Assembly: GCF_029017505.1 (NCBI RefSeq)
Contig: NZ_JAQGEI010000029.1
Span: 1-64,000 of the forward strand
Length of the DNA stretch: 64,000 nucleotides
Direction of reading: 5' to 3'
Origin: Sedimenticola hydrogenitrophicus
GTDB taxonomy: Bacteria > Pseudomonadota > Gammaproteobacteria > Chromatiales > Chromatiaceae
Part shown: in pieces, positions 55,438 to 63,652 of the stretch
Numbering within the stretch: the stretch's first letter is position 1
How the letters are laid out: each line of letters begins with the position of its first letter
Made by a program: the position numbers and the translations under genes
Notes under the pieces: generated by a model
The model's database searches: none
Told to the model about the DNA's origin: nothing
What the model saw: the letters and a program-made list of their open reading frames with translations, nothing else

Positions 55438-57827
55438 GTGTCCTCCCTCCTCCGCAGGGTTTCACCTTCGGCACAAAAGCTGAAACATTGATCCGATTGA
55501 GATCGAAGCTTCAGGGGGCACTTATTCCCGAGCTATTCCACTTCACGATCGAACAATGGGCGTCTGATCGCCAGATCGTATTGAGGACTATAGGTGACAG
55601 GTTCGGAAAGTCACTACTTGCGGTGCGTAGCAGTGCGGTGGTAGAGGACGGTGCGGCTTCCTCGCACGCAGGTGCCTTTCTGAGTGTTCTCAAGGTGAGT
55701 AATTCCGAGCACGAGTTAGCAACAACGATCGACAGGGTGGTTACCTCCATGTCCGGGGATCCTCGAGACCAAGTGCTTATCCAAGTAATGGCAGAAGATA
55801 TGGTGCTCAGCGGTGTCATCATGACCTACGATATGGTTCATGGCGCTCCTTACTATTGCATCGAATACGAAGATGAATCCGGCCGAACAGACGTAGTGAC
55901 CTGTGGCAGCGCCATACATAAGGGCTTATATGTCTATCGTCATGCCGATCATGCCAATATTCGTTCGTCTCGTATAGCCGCTTTCCTTGCCTTGGCGCGA
56001 GAGCTGGAAATAGTTTGCAATTGTTCAGCGCTCGATATTGAGTTCGGCATGGCCAGGGATGGGCAGCTAACTTTGTTCCAGGTCCGTCGTATTGTATTGG
56101 CGCAGAGTTGGCATCCTTCTGCAGAGATCAGGGTGAAGCGACAGATACAGTACGTATCTGATTTTATCCGGAACTGCTCCCGTAGGAGAGATGGTGTCTT
56201 AGGCGAACGCACAATACTGGCTGTCATGCCGGATTGGAATCCTGCCGAAATTATCGGCACTACACCGCGTCCGCTAGCTGCGAGCCTTTATCGGGAACTG
56301 ATCACTCGAGATATCTGGTGTAAGGCGCGTGCCCAAATGGGTTACAGGGAACTACCGCTCAATGAGCTCATGGTCCTATTGAGTGGTCACCCTTATATTG
56401 ATGTGCGCCTAAGTTTCAACTCATTCCTGCCGCGAGATCTGCCTGAACCAATTGGGGAACGGCTAATTAACGCTTGGCTTGACAGGCTTGAAGCGTGTCC
56501 AGAACTGCACGACAAGGTTGAATTCGAAATTGTGCCAACTTGCATAGATTTTTGCTTTGATAATGATTTCCAAGCACGCTACCCTGACCTGCTTTCGAGT
56601 CAGGAGTTTCAGGTCTATCGCAATGCATTGTGCAAGTTGACTCGATCCTTGCTGGCGCAAAGTGAAAAAAATAGCTTGGATCAAGCGCTGAATTGCGTTC
56701 GTGCATTGGAGCAAAATTTCGTTCTGCAAAATGAGAATGATGGTAATTCGTGGCTGGCTCGTGCTGCCTTTTTGCTGGGCCAGTGCAGGGAGTATGGTTC
56801 GTTACCGTTTGCAATTGCAGCGCGTCACGCCTTTGTGGCAGAAAGTTTGCTCCGCTCGGCTGTGCGTAATGGAGTGCTGAGCGATACCCGTCTGACAGAG
56901 CTTAGGCGTAGTATCCGCACCGTGACCAGTGAAATGGTCCATGCCTATGATCAGGCATGTGAAGGTGTCATTTCGCCCAATGAGTTTTTATCGAAATACG
57001 GCCACCTTCGCCCAGGCACTTACGAAATTACCTCTCTGAGTTACGATGAAAGAGATGACCTGTTTGACGCAGAATCGGCTGGAATTCCTAGCAGTTCGCA
57101 CAAAGCGTTTACGTTTGACGCTTCGGAAAGCGGGGCGCTGGAAAGGCTGTTGCAGCAAGCTGGGATAGATGTGCTCACACCTGCTGAATTTCTCGAATAT
57201 GCTAAGCACGCTATCGCTGGGCGCGAGTATGTGAAGTTTCTTTTTACCAAAGTATTATCGAACGCGCTAAACGCAATTAATCATTGGGGTCAACTGCACG
57301 GACTGTCGCGGGACGATCTCTCTTTCATCTCATGGGCTAACCTCGCTGATTGTTTGTTTGAGCCAGTCAGTAACCATATTGACCAATATTTATTCGATCT
57401 GGCTGAAACAGGCAGGCGGAAAACCGTGACATCACAATCATTCCGCTTCAGCCACATCATTTTCGATGTGGAAGATCTATATGTGGCTACCCAAAATCGT
57501 AGCGTCCCGAATTTTATAGGAGCATCAAAGGCCTCCGGAAAAATCGTCGAAATTACAGCAAAGACTTTCGCCAAGATTTGTCTAAAGGGTCACATTGTGT
57601 GCATCGAAAGTGCCGATCCGGGTTTTGATTGGATATTTACCAAAGCGCCAGGTGCACTGGTCACTAAGTTTGGTGGGGCCAATTCCCATATGGCAATACG
57701 TTGTGCAGAACTTGGTATTCCCGCCGCCATTGGTTGTGGTACTCAGCTGTATGACCTCATCGTATCCTGCGGGCAGGCCGAACTTGATTGTGGCCAGAAA
57801 GTCCTGAAACCGTTTGGGAGAGCCTGA
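55434..57827 (+). CDS. L-glutamine kinase-like (PEP-synthase-like, Cj1418 type)
   Basis: 797 residues from ATG at 55434 (ATGA overlap; ATG at 55428 also in frame). The N-terminal ATP-grasp part resembles PPDK/PEP synthase: 'SLLAVRSSAVVEDGAASSHA' (residues 60-79) and 'LDIEFGMARDGQLTLFQVRR'. A large middle region is unlike PEP synthase, and there is no PEP-binding barrel. The C-terminal swivelling domain carries the phosphorylatable His752 in 'TKFGGANSHMAIRCAELGIP'. Rifampin phosphotransferase shares this plan. In C. jejuni, Cj1418 of this type phosphorylates the amide nitrogen of L-glutamine, the first step to phosphoramidate. The neighbours fix that interpretation. Confidence 0.85.
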   Translation: MSVLPPPQGFTFGTKAETLIRLRSKLQGALIPELFHFTIEQWASDRQIVLRTIGDRFGKSLLAVRSSAVVEDGAASSHAGAFLSVLKVSNSEHELATTIDRVVTSMSGDPRDQVLIQVMAEDMVLSGVIMTYDMVHGAPYYCIEYEDESGRTDVVTCGSAIHKGLYVYRHADHANIRSSRIAAFLALARELEIVCNCSALDIEFGMARDGQLTLFQVRRIVLAQSWHPSAEIRVKRQIQYVSDFIRNCSRRRDGVLGERTILAVMPDWNPAEIIGTTPRPLAASLYRELITRDIWCKARAQMGYRELPLNELMVLLSGHPYIDVRLSFNSFLPRDLPEPIGERLINAWLDRLEACPELHDKVEFEIVPTCIDFCFDNDFQARYPDLLSSQEFQVYRNALCKLTRSLLAQSEKNSLDQALNCVRALEQNFVLQNENDGNSWLARAAFLLGQCREYGSLPFAIAARHAFVAESLLRSAVRNGVLSDTRLTELRRSIRTVTSEMVHAYDQACEGVISPNEFLSKYGHLRPGTYEITSLSYDERDDLFDAESAGIPSSSHKAFTFDASESGALERLLQQAGIDVLTPAEFLEYAKHAIAGREYVKFLFTKVLSNALNAINHWGQLHGLSRDDLSFISWANLADCLFEPVSNHIDQYLFDLAETGRRKTVTSQSFRFSHIIFDVEDLYVATQNRSVPNFIGASKASGKIVEITAKTFAKICLKGHIVCIESADPGFDWIFTKAPGALVTKFGGANSHMAIRCAELGIPAAIGCGTQLYDLIVSCGQAELDCGQKVLKPFGRA

Positions 57828-57829
57828 AA

Positions 57830-58417
57830 TTGAGATTAGGCGTTACCTCACGGGTCATGGCAGCCAGCGGTTATGTAGAGGATCGGGATGGTCTTGCACA
57901 AAACTGGAGCCGATTTCTGGCGAAAGCGTTACCTGGCGCACATTGGATGTCATTACCTAATCTAGGACCGGATAACATCGTGGCATATTGCCAGGGATGG
58001 GGCATCGACCGGGTGATTCTGAGCGGAGGTAATGACATCGGCAGTGTGCCGCTACGTGACGCCACTGAGCTTAAGCTTCTTGACTGGGCGGAGGAGTGTT
58101 TGATCCCTGTTCTCGGAATCTGTCGCGGCATGCAGGTAATGGCTCACCGGGCAGGAACCGCATTGGTTCCTGTCGAAGGTCATGTGGCAACCCGGCATGT
58201 GATTCACGGCATGCGTGACGGTATGGTTAACAGTTTTCACAATCTCGCCTTGATTGAAGGTCCCCCCGGTTACAAGGTTCTAGCTAAATCCGAGGATGGC
58301 TGCATCGAGGCCATCCGGCACTCTATGTTGCCCTGGGAGGGATGGATGTGGCACCCAGAGCGCGAGTTGGAGCCAGGACCTCAAGATATAGAGGGAATTC
58401 TGGGACTCTTTACATGA
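57830..58417 (+). CDS. gamma-glutamyl-CDP-amidate hydrolase-like (class I GATase fold, Cj1417 type)
   Basis: 195 residues from TTG at 57830, chosen for GGGAGAG 7 nt upstream. The class I amidotransferase triad is complete: Cys98 in 'LGICRGMQVMAH', His175 and Glu177 in 'WHPERE'; 'ILSGGNDIG' gives the oxyanion region. Such a lone hydrolase fits the peptidase C26/PuuD type. In the Campylobacter pathway Cj1417 cleaves gamma-glutamyl-CDP-amidate to glutamate and cytidine diphosphoramidate. It lies between the kinase and the cytidylyltransferase, the same functional set, and overlaps the latter by 4 nt. Confidence 0.85.
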   Translation: MRLGVTSRVMAASGYVEDRDGLAQNWSRFLAKALPGAHWMSLPNLGPDNIVAYCQGWGIDRVILSGGNDIGSVPLRDATELKLLDWAEECLIPVLGICRGMQVMAHRAGTALVPVEGHVATRHVIHGMRDGMVNSFHNLALIEGPPGYKVLAKSEDGCIEAIRHSMLPWEGWMWHPERELEPGPQDIEGILGLFT

Positions 58418-59127
58418 AAGCCATTATCCTTGCCGCCGGCCGTGGTAGCCGCATGAAAAACCTGACCGATGAACGCCCAAAGTGCTTGGTTGAGTTGCGC
58501 GGCAAAGCACTTCTCGATTGGCAACTGGAAGCCTTGCGGTCTGCGGGTATTGTCGAGATCGCCATCGTTACTGGCTACAAGCGCGAGTTGCTCGCCAATC
58601 GAGGATTGGTTGAGTTCCACAATCCCCGCTGGGCAGAGACAAACATGGTGTCGTCGCTGGCGTGTGCGGATGAGTGGCTGAGCAGCGAATCGTGCATCGT
58701 CAGCTATTCAGACATCTTTTACGGCGCAGCGGCGGTGCAGTCACTGATGCAATTCCCGACTGCGCTCGCGGTGACCTATGACCCGAACTGGCTGGAACTT
58801 TGGACGCGGCGCTTCGGCGATCCACTGCTAGATGCGGAAACGTTCGGTCTGAGACCGGAGGGTACGTTGGCTGAAATCGGAAACAAGCCTCAGTCCGTCG
58901 AAGAAGTGCAAGGGCAATATATGGGCCTACTGCGTTTTACTCCCAAAGGTTGGACGGAAGTGGTTCGCATTCGCTCGAGCCTCTTGCCCGAGCAAAGCGA
59001 CAAGATGCACATGACGGGCATACTGCAAAAGGTCATCGATGCGGGGCATGTTGCTATTGCCGCTGTTCCTTATGAAGGCGAATGGGGGGAGGTCGATTCG
59101 GCTGAAGACCTTCTCTCTTATATCTGA
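58414..59127 (+). CDS. phosphoglutamine cytidylyltransferase-like (Cj1416 type)
   Basis: 237 residues from ATG at 58414 (ATGA overlap). 'MKAIILAAGRGSRMKNLTDE' and 'RPKCLVELRGKALLDWQLEA' are the nucleotide-binding motifs of LicC-like cytidylyltransferases; 'CIVSYSDIFYGAAAV' carries the metal Asp, and 'WGEVDSAEDLLSYI' is the usual ending. LicC relatives use phosphocholine; Cj1416 uses L-glutamine phosphate and CTP. No choline kinase or transferase is present, and the glutamine kinase and hydrolase are adjacent, so the phosphoramidate role is favoured. Confidence 0.85.
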   Translation: MKAIILAAGRGSRMKNLTDERPKCLVELRGKALLDWQLEALRSAGIVEIAIVTGYKRELLANRGLVEFHNPRWAETNMVSSLACADEWLSSESCIVSYSDIFYGAAAVQSLMQFPTALAVTYDPNWLELWTRRFGDPLLDAETFGLRPEGTLAEIGNKPQSVEEVQGQYMGLLRFTPKGWTEVVRIRSSLLPEQSDKMHMTGILQKVIDAGHVAIAAVPYEGEWGEVDSAEDLLSYI

Positions 59128-59144
59128 TCGTAAAAGAGTTGCGA

Positions 59145-60596
59145 ATGAGTGTTTTGCAAGGTTCAGTACGCGCGCTCGTAGGTAAGACAGAAAGCGCTCT
59201 TATCCAAGGGCGAGTCAGCCTTGCCTTACGTATCATTCACGACTTCGTCGAACGGATAGTTACCGAGCCCATATGCGCCGCTCAGGTTTTTGCTTCTCAT
59301 GATCTCGACCAACTATGCCTACACATTGGGCGCCAGAATTTGGTTAATTTGGGGAAGTTGCACGAAGATCCATGGTCAGATTCGACAATCCGCCCCAGGG
59401 TTGCCTATATAGTCAGTAGCTTGCAAAAATCGGGGGGACATTCGCGACTGGTTCAGGACTTCGTTCGATCGCAACCGGAAAAGAACCACTTAATCTTGTC
59501 AACCGAGGTTGGCGGCCCTTCAGATAAAAACTACCTGGCAAAGCTATTTGCTGAAGATGGCAACATTCGCTTCCTGTGTGCTCCTCGTGGGGACCTGCAA
59601 TCCCGACTGACGTGGTTGCAGTCTTTGTTGCATGCTGTTCAACCCGAGCATGTTCATCTATTTAACCATCATCAGGATAGTGTTGCAGTAGCAGCGCTTA
59701 TACCGGAACTTGAGCTAAAAGGAAGTTTCCACCACCACGGCGACCATCATCTTTGCCTTGGTGTGCACATGAATCATCTTACCCATGTGGATCTGCATCC
59801 CATGGGCTATCACTATTGTCGCGATAAGTTGGGTATAGATAACCGCTATCTCCCGCTTACTTTTGAGGACAAGCAATACATTCCTTTGCAAACTGAGTTT
59901 ATGCGTGGCGGCCACCTGACGACGGCTACGGCAGCACGCTCCAACAAAGTTGAAATTCCTTACTACGTCAGCTATCTGGATACCATTCCCCATGTGCTGA
60001 AGATAACGGGGGGGCGGCACATTCACATTGGCAGATTAACACCTTGGTCGCTGCACCGTATATACAGCCAGATGCGTAAGCAAGGTGTCCAGAAGGATCG
60101 TTTTGTTTATATTCAATGGACGCCCAGTGTCTGGCAATCTTTGCAGGAACATAAGGTGGATGTCTATATAGCGTCATTCCCTTATGGGGCCGGGTTGACT
60201 CTTATTGAGGCTATGGGTGCAGGTATCCCCGTAATCATGCACCAGCACATGTTCTCGCGCGTGTTGAGTGGATTGGAGTTGGCTTACCCAGAGGCATTTC
60301 GTTGGGCAGACCCAGAAGATCTCTTGGCGCATCTGACTGCTCTTGAACCTGAAAGGCTCGAACGTGAAAAACGCCTGTCACGCCTACGCTACGAAACATT
60401 TCATCGCCCGGAGATATTACGAGACTATTTGCGAGATCCTGACTCTATGCAATTGCCAGTCCCTCCGCTGACGAGCGAGTTCAGGCCACGCCACGATGAG
60501 CGGGCTGCTTGGGTGGAATTGCAAATTAGTTTGACCCATATAATTTATCGAAAAGCTTATCGAATCATGCGTTCTATACGCTCATATTGCGCATGA
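59145..60596 (+). CDS. glycosyltransferase-like GT-B protein
   Basis: 483 residues from ATG at 59145. The fold is GT-B: 'RVAYIVSSLQKSGGHSRLVQ' at the start of the N-domain and 'ASFPYGAGLTLIEAMGAGIP' with an E-containing donor site in the C-domain. A His-rich stretch ('GSFHHHGDHHLCLGVHMNHL') is unusual and could bind metal. It follows the cytidylyltransferase by 17 bp. It may be an ordinary glycosyltransferase or the enzyme that places the phosphoramidate group; sequence alone does not decide. Confidence 0.7.
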   Translation: MSVLQGSVRALVGKTESALIQGRVSLALRIIHDFVERIVTEPICAAQVFASHDLDQLCLHIGRQNLVNLGKLHEDPWSDSTIRPRVAYIVSSLQKSGGHSRLVQDFVRSQPEKNHLILSTEVGGPSDKNYLAKLFAEDGNIRFLCAPRGDLQSRLTWLQSLLHAVQPEHVHLFNHHQDSVAVAALIPELELKGSFHHHGDHHLCLGVHMNHLTHVDLHPMGYHYCRDKLGIDNRYLPLTFEDKQYIPLQTEFMRGGHLTTATAARSNKVEIPYYVSYLDTIPHVLKITGGRHIHIGRLTPWSLHRIYSQMRKQGVQKDRFVYIQWTPSVWQSLQEHKVDVYIASFPYGAGLTLIEAMGAGIPVIMHQHMFSRVLSGLELAYPEAFRWADPEDLLAHLTALEPERLEREKRLSRLRYETFHRPEILRDYLRDPDSMQLPVPPLTSEFRPRHDERAAWVELQISLTHIIYRKAYRIMRSIRSYCA

Positions 60597-60617
60597 TATT
60601 CTTTGTCCAACATAAAA

Positions 60618-61376
60618 ATGCCGGCAATTATGAGTGATATCAGCGTTTCCGTTGTCAGCCACGGCCAGGCGACACTCACATCCCTCTTGCTTGCTGACCT
60701 CCAATCCCAATGCTTGGATGTGGATATTATCTTGACCAGAAATATTCCTGAATCGACTTCCATGGGTCATGCGCGTCTGTCTCGTGTCAAGTATATCGAC
60801 AATTCCTCGCCAAAAGGCTTTGGCGCCAATCACAACACTGCATTCCGATATTGTGATTCGCCCTTCTACTGTGTTGCAAATCCGGACATACGCATTGAGT
60901 CCAATCCGTTCCCGGTCTTGCGGGCAGCAATGAATGACCCAAAGGTTGGGCTGGTTGTGCCGTTGGTACTGAACCCCACGGGGGGAGTGGAAGACAGCAT
61001 ACGTTACTTTCCGACTCCTCTGGGCGTCATCGGCAAGGCTTTGGGATTAAGTGAGGGGCGCTTTCCCGTTGAGACGGTGAGGCCAACAGCTGTGGATTGG
61101 GCGGCAGGGATGTTCATGTTCTTCCGTGCAGAGGCTTTTGCTGATGTCGGCGGTTTCGATGAGAAGTATTTTCTTTACTATGAGGATGTGGACATTTGCG
61201 CCAGGCTTTGGAAGGCCGGGTGGAAGGTCATGTTGCAACCTGTAGTGTCCGTAGTGCATGCCGCGCAACGTACAAGTCGAAAGAATCCCCGCTATCTGGT
61301 CTGGCATCTGTCAAGCATGGCAAGGTACTTTGCCAAGCACCTCGGGCGACTTCCCCGCGACGTTTCCGGTTCCTGA
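60618..61376 (+). CDS. rhamnosyltransferase-like GT2 glycosyltransferase
   Basis: About 252 residues from ATG at 60618 (ATG at 60630 also possible). GT2 type of the WbbL/RfbF group: 'ISVSVVSHGQATLTSLLLAD', 'NSSPKGFGANHNTAF', 'YCVANPDIRIESNPF', and the acceptor motif 'GGFDEKYFLYYEDVDICARL'. It probably adds L-rhamnose from the dTDP-rhamnose made by RmlBDAC. It closes the tightly packed part of the operon; a 270-bp gap with a family C repeat follows. Confidence 0.87.
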   Translation: MPAIMSDISVSVVSHGQATLTSLLLADLQSQCLDVDIILTRNIPESTSMGHARLSRVKYIDNSSPKGFGANHNTAFRYCDSPFYCVANPDIRIESNPFPVLRAAMNDPKVGLVVPLVLNPTGGVEDSIRYFPTPLGVIGKALGLSEGRFPVETVRPTAVDWAAGMFMFFRAEAFADVGGFDEKYFLYYEDVDICARLWKAGWKVMLQPVVSVVHAAQRTSRKNPRYLVWHLSSMARYFAKHLGRLPRDVSGS

Positions 61377-61506
61377 GCGCTACTGTTACATGGATTACAA
61401 TCCGCGTCGGCAGGCAGTAATTTTTGCGAGAACAACCTGGAACGCCCATTTGGAAGGCTCTATTCCAGTTAGTTGTTGGTGTTGATCAAGCCGGTCAAAT
61501 CACCCC

Positions 61507-61604
61507 GTAGGAGCGCCTCTGGCGCGAAGGTTTTCGCGGCGAAGCGACGCACAAGGAAGTGCTAATGCCGCGGGAGGCAGGATGCCGGGAGCGGCCACTC
61601 CTAC
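61507..61604. repeat. family C repeat (copy 3, complete hairpin)
   Basis: Begins GTAGGAGCGCCTCTGGCGCG then AAGGTTTTCGCGGCGAAGC, and ends GGGAGCGGCCACTCCTAC, so the outer ends are complementary (GTAGGAG / CTCCTAC). It is the fullest copy of this family in the window. Confidence 0.85.
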
Positions 61605-61648
61605 AAAAGCACGATCCCTCATGCAACACCTAACTGGTATATAGCCAT

Positions 61649-62605
61649 TTGAAAGTCTTAATCACCGGTGCTAACGGTCTCATTGGCAGGAGCCTTTGTA
61701 CGGGTCTGGAGGAATCGGGCTGTTCCCTCATCCGTACCGTTCGACATGCGTGTACGCACGGCAAGTATGCGGTCGGTCACATCGACGGAGGGACAGACTG
61801 GGGGAAGCCGCTTTCTGAGGCCCCGAATGTAGTGGTGCATCTAGCTGCTCACGTGCATGGGATGCAAGAAGCGGAGGATGACGCCGCGGTGTTGTATCGA
61901 CAGGTTAATACCGAAGGCACGCTGAATCTGGCGCGGCAATGCGCCGCCGGCGGCGTTAGGCGATTTGTGTTTCTCAGTACCGTGAAGGTGTTGGGTGAGG
62001 GGCGCGAGGAGCCTTATCATGCCAATGACCCTGCCATCCCCATTGGGCCCTATGCCATCTCCAAGTGGGAGGCTGAGCAGGGATTGCAAGAGATTGCCGA
62101 GCACACCGGGATGGAGGTGGTCATTTTACGTCCGCCGCTGGTGTATGGGCCGGGTGCAAGGGCAAATTTCCTGCGCATGATGCGGACTATCGACAAAGGC
62201 ATTCCCCTGCCCTTTGGAGCGATTCAAAACCGGCGCAGTCTTCTTTACGTGGATAATCTGGTCGACGCAATCAGGGTTTGTCTGAACCACCCGGCTGCTA
62301 CCGGAAAGACCTATCTGGTGAGTGACGTTGACGATGTTTCCACGCCGGAGCTGATCCGTCGTATGGCGAGTGCTTTGGGCCGACCGGCGCGTCTTCTGCC
62401 GGTGCCCTGCCGTTGGATGCGGTTTGTAGGACAGCTATTGGGTAAGCAGGCTGTGGTGAATCGGTTGCTGGACTCGCTGACAGTGGATAGCCAACCAATA
62501 CGGGAAGAATTGAACTGGTCGCCGCCATACAGCATGCAGACAGGCCTGGTGGCGACTGCGGAGTGGTATCGTAAGGTGAAGGCGGACCATGCTACGCGCA
62601 CTTGA
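61649..62605 (+). CDS. NAD-dependent epimerase/dehydratase (GalE/WbpV-like SDR)
   Basis: 318 residues from TTG at 61649. 'MKVLITGANGLIGRSLCTGL' is the NAD loop, 'GPYAISKWEAEQGLQ' holds YxxxK, and 'ILRPPLVYGPGARANFLRMM' the substrate region. Next to an initiating sugar transferase this type usually makes the first sugar of the repeat: a UDP-sugar 4-epimerase or a UDP-4-keto-6-deoxy-HexNAc reductase (QuiNAc/FucNAc). It overlaps the next gene by 17 bp. Confidence 0.83.
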   Translation: MKVLITGANGLIGRSLCTGLEESGCSLIRTVRHACTHGKYAVGHIDGGTDWGKPLSEAPNVVVHLAAHVHGMQEAEDDAAVLYRQVNTEGTLNLARQCAAGGVRRFVFLSTVKVLGEGREEPYHANDPAIPIGPYAISKWEAEQGLQEIAEHTGMEVVILRPPLVYGPGARANFLRMMRTIDKGIPLPFGAIQNRRSLLYVDNLVDAIRVCLNHPAATGKTYLVSDVDDVSTPELIRRMASALGRPARLLPVPCRWMRFVGQLLGKQAVVNRLLDSLTVDSQPIREELNWSPPYSMQTGLVATAEWYRKVKADHATRT

Positions 62606-63137
62606 TGTGCTGTTTTCAGCGCTGGGCCTGCTGGTCGCGCTACCGCTGTTACTGCTGCTCTTCGTACTCGGCCTGCTCGATACCGGCTCACCGTTGTTCC
62701 GGCAGGTACGCGTGGGACGCTATCAGCAACCGTTTACCCTGGTCAAATTCCGCACCATGCGACCCGATACCGCTTCGGTGGCCACGCATTTGGCCGATGC
62801 CTCTGCGGTTACGCCATTTGGATCGTTTTTACGCCGGACCAAGCTGGATGAGTTACCTCAGCTATGGAATGTCCTCAAGGGGGAGATGAGCCTGGTCGGT
62901 CCGCGCCCGTGCCTGTTCAGCCAGCGTGAGTTGATTGCCGAACGTGCAGCGCGCGGGGTTTTTGAGGCGAGGCCTGGCATTACCGGGCTGGCGCAGGTGA
63001 ACGGTATTGATATGTCCACGCCAGTAATGCTGGCTGAAACCGATGCAGACATGCTCGCCAGCCTGACACTGTCGGCTTATGTGCGATACCTGGTGCTCAC
63101 TGTTCTTGGTAAGGGGGCGGGAGACCGCATCCGGTAA
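62589..63137 (+). CDS. initiating sugar-phosphate transferase (PglC/WbpL... bacterial sugar transferase family)
   Basis: 182 residues, the small monotopic form like PglC. An N-terminal membrane helix ('LDVLFSALGLLVALPLLLLL') is followed by 'LVKFRTMRPDTASVATHLAD', 'LRRTKLDELPQLWNVLKGEM', 'SLVGPRPCL' and 'ARPGITGLAQVNG'. These are the hallmarks of polyprenyl-phosphate phosphosugar transferases. It would start assembly of the O-antigen repeat on undecaprenyl phosphate. It is the last gene of the glycan cluster. Confidence 0.93.
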   Translation: MLRALDVLFSALGLLVALPLLLLLFVLGLLDTGSPLFRQVRVGRYQQPFTLVKFRTMRPDTASVATHLADASAVTPFGSFLRRTKLDELPQLWNVLKGEMSLVGPRPCLFSQRELIAERAARGVFEARPGITGLAQVNGIDMSTPVMLAETDADMLASLTLSAYVRYLVLTVLGKGAGDRIR

Positions 63138-63186
63138 ACCCCATAATTGGGAGATTTCATGACACTCGAAAGGGAGTTCGGGGTCA

Positions 63187-63345
63187 GTGCGGCTCAGGAT
63201 TAGTGGCATCGGCCGAACTTGCCGATACCGTCATCTTGTGAGAAGGGTTTTCGGATTAAATACCCGCATAACTCAAGCAGGTGGTTGTGTATGTCTGGGT
63301 GATCATGACCAAACATGTGCACCTGCTGGTTACACCCAACCTACA
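63187..63345 (+). pseudogene. decayed REP-associated tyrosine transposase (Y1/HUH)
   Basis: One frame near 63281-63345 reads 'VVVYVWVIMTKHVHLLVTPN', the HUH motif region of RAYT transposases ('HAYVLMTNHVHLLVTP'). A different frame just before (63187 onward) reads 'MRLRISGIGRTCRYRHLVRR', like the family's N-terminus. The middle is deleted and frames are broken. RAYTs move REP-type palindromes, of which the window has several families. Confidence 0.65.
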
Positions 63346-63583
63346 CGCGTGTTCATCGGTATTTGTGGGTGAAGGGTAGGACTAAGTCGTGAGTGTTTTG
63401 CGGGCGTGCGACCTGACTTTGGTGTTCTGCATTCTGTTTAGCGTAGGTGGATGGCGGTGCGATGCTTTTGGTGCTTTGAGCGGACGGTGTCCGCTATCGC
63501 CACAGGGCGCGGCTTCTACAGGGGGGTGGCGCGCTTGGCTTTTGTGTATGAGGCCCGACCTCGGGCAAGGCTTTGTGGTGGGG

Positions 63584-63610
63584 GTTGAGTTTTTTTGTAT
63601 ATTACTCAAC
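63584..63610. promoter_or_regulatory. inverted repeat upstream of the AbiEi-like gene
   Basis: GTTGAGT (63584-63590) and ACTCAAC (63604-63610) flank a 13-bp AT-rich spacer, 42 bp before the ATG at 63653. AbiEi-type antitoxins repress their own promoter through inverted repeats, so this is a likely operator. Confidence 0.5.
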
Positions 63611-63652
63611 ACTAAGTTACATTAAGTGAAACCTTGTGCTGAGTCATCCCTT

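Larger units (their letters stand above)
63138..63652. other. intergenic region after the glycan cluster
   Basis: No intact gene. It contains the transposase remnant (63187-63345), a stretch of no recognised content (about 63370-63580), and an inverted repeat before the AbiEi-like gene. Confidence 0.5.

Noticed and set aside
55434..57827. phosphoenolpyruvate synthase
   Set aside because: The C-terminal PEP-binding TIM barrel is absent; only the ATP-binding part and a C-terminal His domain are present.
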